A stretch of 15,885 nt of DNA from Candidatus Nanopelagicales bacterium (GTDB lineage: Bacteria; Actinomycetota; Actinomycetes; S36-B12; UBA10799), in the NCBI GenBank assembly GCA_030699055.1, contig JAUYKX010000044.1, forward strand, positions 1 to 15,885, read 5' to 3'. Numbering within the stretch: the first letter of the stretch is position 1; each line of letters begins with the position of its first letter. Both the position numbers and the translations under genes were made by a program. Positions 14,187 through 15,885 of the stretch are shown here, piece after piece. The notes beneath the pieces are model-generated. The model saw only the letters and a list, made by a program, of their open reading frames with translations. It was not told where the DNA came from and made no database searches.

Positions 14187-14494
14187 AGGTACGGTCCGTG
14201 GCTGGTCCGGAAAGGAGCTTCGGGGGCTGTCCCGCCGGGCAAGTCGGGAGCTGGCGTGGCGTCCCCGCCAGCCAGCGCCGCGCGACGGCGCATCTCCTCG
14301 AACTGGGCCCTGGCGGCCATCTGCTGGGCCAGTAGCGTGGTCTGAATTCCGTGGAACAACCCCTCCAGCCACCCCACGAGTTCGGGGGCCAGGCCCTCCT
14401 CCAACTCGGTGATGTTTGAACCATTGTGGTCCCGTTCGTGGTCGACCAGGACCACGGATTCCGGTGGAGGTTGAGCGGGGGGATCGGTCGGCAT
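14183..14494 (-). CDS. Small acidic protein, unknown function, coupled to serS
   Basis: A 103-residue protein that I do not recognise. The first 12 residues are Pro-rich ([12 protein letters not shown]) and the last 30 are Gly/Pro-rich ([18 protein letters not shown]). The middle (about 30-75) is predicted helical, with two amphipathic helices: [21 protein letters not shown] and [21 protein letters not shown] in pieces. No membrane segment or signal peptide is visible. Its stop shares bases with the serS GTG. Upstream, GACAAT stands 6 nt before the ATG, one base from the TANNNT pattern, so the mRNA may be leaderless. The competing long serS frame across this region is disfavoured because all SerRS homology starts at 14186. 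Confidence 0.65.
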   Translation of the reverse strand: MPTDPPAQPPPESVVLVDHERDHNGSNITELEEGLAPELVGWLEGLFHGIQTTLLAQQMAARAQFEEMRRRAALAGGDATPAPDLPGGTAPEAPFRTSHGPYL

Positions 14495-14523
14495 TCGACC
14501 ATTGTCCCAAACGCGGGGGTCAG

Positions 14524-14545
14524 GCGTGACGGGTGCGTGACGGGC
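14524..14545. repeat. Tandem 11-bp direct repeat upstream of the serS operon
   Basis: GCGTGACGGGT (14524-14534) is followed directly by GCGTGACGGGC (14535-14545), 10 of 11 bases identical. It lies 30-51 bp upstream of ATG 14494, at a position suitable for a transcription factor. Confidence 0.6.
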
Positions 14546-14551
14546 GCGGGT

Positions 14552-15643
14552 TCAGGTGCCGGATTCGTCTTCCTCGTCCTCGTCGATCTGAATGACGATC
14601 ACCTCATCGGTCGGTCGCAAAGGGGCAACATCGGTCCGCTCGAAACGGTGCACTCGTCCGTCCCGGATCACCGCCAGAATGACTTCGCGTTCGGCACGGT
14701 GGGTATGCGGGGAGGCGCCGACCTCGCTCGCTGCCACGGGGCGTTGAGTGATGCGCAGGCCCTCGGTCGGGTCGAGCAAATCGATCATCATTCCGCCGGC
14801 ATCCGGAGAGAGTAGGGAGACCGCCATCAGGCGACCGGAGGCCTCCGACCCGGGAATGATGATGTCGGCACCAGATTGACGCAGCGCGGGAGCGTGCTGC
14901 ATCTCCCGGGCCGCCGCGACGATCTTCACTTGGGGGGCCAGTCGGCGGGCGGCCAGCGTGATCAGAACGGTGGTGTCGTCGTTGTCGGTGGCGACCACGG
15001 CGGTCCGGGCCGTGGCTATCTCCGCATCGATCAGCACGCTGTCTTGGCGGGCGTCGCCGACGATGGCGGCGCAGCCCATCTGGGTGGCGGCGTTGACACT
15101 GTCCTGATCGTTGCCGATGACGACGACTTGCGAGGGCCGGTACCCGTTCTCGAGCAGGGTCTGGGCTGCGGCGCGACCCTTGACGCCGAACCCGATGATG
15201 ATCGTGTGATCGCGCAAGGACTTCCTCCATCTTTGTTCCCGGAAGGCGAGCCGGCCGCGGTTGGTCAGGACTTCGACCGTACTGCCGACCAGGGTGATCA
15301 GGAAGATCAACCGCAGTGGAGTGATCACCAGTATGTTGATCAGCCGGGCCCAAGGGGTGATCGGTGCGATGTCGCCGTAGCCGGTCGTGGAAAGTGAGAC
15401 TGTCGCGAAGTAGAAAGCATCGAGTAGCGAAACGACTCCGCCGGCGGCGTTGCTGTAGTCGAATCGCTGGAAATACACGATCAGGGCCGTGATCAATATG
15501 CAAGATCCGGCCAGAGCTGCCCGCTTGCCCACGGCCACCCAGGGCGCCTCGCTGCGCCCGGGCAGAACCAAGGTCTCCCCCAGGCGCAAGAGGATGTTCT
15601 GAGGTTCGCGGCGGACCTTGGTTCGCTCGGCAGGTCGGCTCAC
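14552..15643 (-). CDS. Potassium channel with RCK (TrkA-N/TrkA-C) domain
   Basis: A 363-residue two-TM potassium channel subunit. TM1 is near 41-58, and the pore loop carries the canonical filter TTGYGD at 86-91 (LSTTGYGDIAP). TM2 is near 101-125 (INILVITPLRLIFLITLVGSTVEVL). A TrkA-N Rossmann domain follows, with GFGVKGRAA (151-159), IGNDQDSV and the conserved GDARQDSVL (196-204). A TrkA-C-like domain (about 290-355) and a very acidic tail (DEDEEDESGT) end the chain. It should form tetramers in the cytoplasmic membrane, gated by a nucleotide or ion bound to the RCK ring. GTG 15643 has TAGCCT 6 nt upstream, so it is probably leaderless. It diverges from the antitoxin gene. Confidence 0.93.
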   Translation of the reverse strand: MSRPAERTKVRREPQNILLRLGETLVLPGRSEAPWVAVGKRAALAGSCILITALIVYFQRFDYSNAAGGVVSLLDAFYFATVSLSTTGYGDIAPITPWARLINILVITPLRLIFLITLVGSTVEVLTNRGRLAFREQRWRKSLRDHTIIIGFGVKGRAAAQTLLENGYRPSQVVVIGNDQDSVNAATQMGCAAIVGDARQDSVLIDAEIATARTAVVATDNDDTTVLITLAARRLAPQVKIVAAAREMQHAPALRQSGADIIIPGSEASGRLMAVSLLSPDAGGMMIDLLDPTEGLRITQRPVAASEVGASPHTHRAEREVILAVIRDGRVHRFERTDVAPLRPTDEVIVIQIDEDEEDESGT

Positions 15644-15649
15644 GGTGGC

Positions 15650-15655
15650 AGGCTA
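15650..15655 (-). promoter_or_regulatory. -10 box of the leaderless potassium-channel gene
   Basis: TAGCCT on the minus strand, followed by GCCACC and the GTG at 15643. No Shine-Dalgarno is present. Confidence 0.5.
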
Positions 15656-15737
15656 GCGTCCGGTCGCTTCGTTGCCGGGGTTTCGGGTTCCGGCAACCGG
15701 CGGCGAGACTGAACGGCCGTCAACGGGCGGCGGTTCT

Positions 15738-15779
15738 GTACGCAATCACGTACTTGCAAAAACGTACGCGATGGCGTAC
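15738..15779. promoter_or_regulatory. Antitoxin operator: four GTAC-core repeats in two palindromes
   Basis: GTAC cores stand at 15738, 15750, 15764 and 15776. The second pair forms a perfect palindrome, GTACGC-GATG-GCGTAC (15764-15779). The first pair forms the same palindrome with one mismatch (15738-15753). Cores within each pair are 12 bp apart, as I remember for the TGTACA cores of the E. coli yefM-yoeB operator. The repeats surround the -35 and overlap the -10. Confidence 0.75.
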
Positions 15780-15782
15780 ATT
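15754..15782 (+). promoter_or_regulatory. Promoter of the toxin-antitoxin operon
   Basis: -35 TTGCAA (15754-15759), a 17-bp spacer and -10 TACATT (15777-15782) lie 8 nt before GTG 15791. The mRNA would be leaderless or nearly so. This is the best-formed sigma-70-type promoter in the window. Confidence 0.75.
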
Positions 15783-15790
15783 CTCTTCCC

Positions 15791-15885
15791 GTGAATGCCA
15801 TCAACGCGACGACCGCCCGCAAGACGCTGTTCAGCCTCATCAAGCAGGCCAACGACGATGCCGAGACAATTGAGATCACGTCACC
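15791..15885 (+). CDS. Phd/YefM-type antitoxin, 5' part (runs off the right edge)
   Basis: From GTG 15791 the open frame reads MNAINATTARKTLFSLIKQ, then ANDDAETIEITS at the window edge, 31 complete codons. This is the N-terminal DNA-binding and dimerisation part of type II Phd/YefM antitoxins, whose members start with a T/S-x-x-R-x-x-L-x-x-L-I pattern and a later (P/I)-E/I-T-S. Such proteins bind and inhibit a partner toxin, usually a RelE/YoeB RNase or a Doc protein, and repress their own operon. The toxin gene should follow directly beyond the right edge. The start is fixed by the promoter directly upstream. Confidence 0.88.
   Translation, partial: MNAINATTARKTLFSLIKQANDDAETIEITS

Noticed and set aside
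14187..14510. 108-residue N-terminal extension of serS to 14510
   Set aside because: SerRS homology begins at GTG 14186, and the extension is low-complexity Arg/Gly/Pro and lies over another plausible gene.
15640..15879. 79-codon minus-strand frame opposite the antitoxin start
   Set aside because: The opposite strand has a clear antitoxin N-terminus with promoter and operator. This frame also covers the divergent regulatory region.

Overview
The window is GC-rich, densely coded DNA that looks like the chromosome of an actinobacterium. The signs are GTG starts, leaderless promoters with TANNNT -10 boxes, and a serS / pheA / DUF4446 / glycerophosphodiesterase neighbourhood like the one I remember from Mycobacterium and Streptomyces. 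Genus cannot be fixed from the sequence. Most genes are housekeeping or envelope genes. The accessory items are a Fic gene beside a tRNA-Leu and the start of a toxin-antitoxin operon at the right edge.

Layout. Positions 1-573 (minus) hold the 5' part of a secreted peptidoglycan-binding protein cut by the window edge. Positions 741-1487 (minus) encode a DUF4239-like membrane protein, followed by about 220 bp with no gene that I can see. Positions 1712-2884 (minus) encode a Fic AMP-transferase-like protein with a C-terminal winged helix. A perfect inverted repeat sits on its promoter, and tRNA-Leu(CAG) lies just upstream at 3004-3087. Three plus-strand genes follow: a CapA-family lipoprotein, an FAD-linked hydroxyacid dehydrogenase and a glycerophosphodiesterase. 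A terminator at 6875-6927 closes the minus-strand channel-like gene 7058-8194. That gene diverges, across only 33 bp, from DUF4446-pheA (8228-9648). pheA ends convergently, overlapping by 12 bp an Lnt-like amidohydrolase (9637-11214). Upstream of that on the minus strand are a NadR-like P-loop kinase and a secreted NlpC/P60 peptidase (11294-12451). A 415-bp intergenic stretch (12452-12866) carries a structured leader, a promoter, GTCAC direct repeats and two DnaA-box-like 9-mers. serS and a small protein that overlaps its start follow (12867-14494), then an RCK potassium channel (14552-15643). The window ends in the first 31 codons of a Phd/YefM-type antitoxin, preceded by an array of GTAC-core operator repeats.

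How it works together. The PG-binding protein, the NlpC/P60 peptidase, the Lnt-like enzyme and the CapA lipoprotein all act at the envelope. Two of them, the PG-binding protein and the NlpC/P60 peptidase, share upstream sequence words and could share a regulator. The most informative non-coding signal is promoter architecture: six genes have TANNNT exactly 6 nt before a GTG or ATG, so their mRNAs should begin at the start codon. This also corrects some gene starts (CapA at 3193, Lnt-like at 11214). The antitoxin operator and the Fic inverted repeat both cover core promoter elements, as expected for autoregulated genes.
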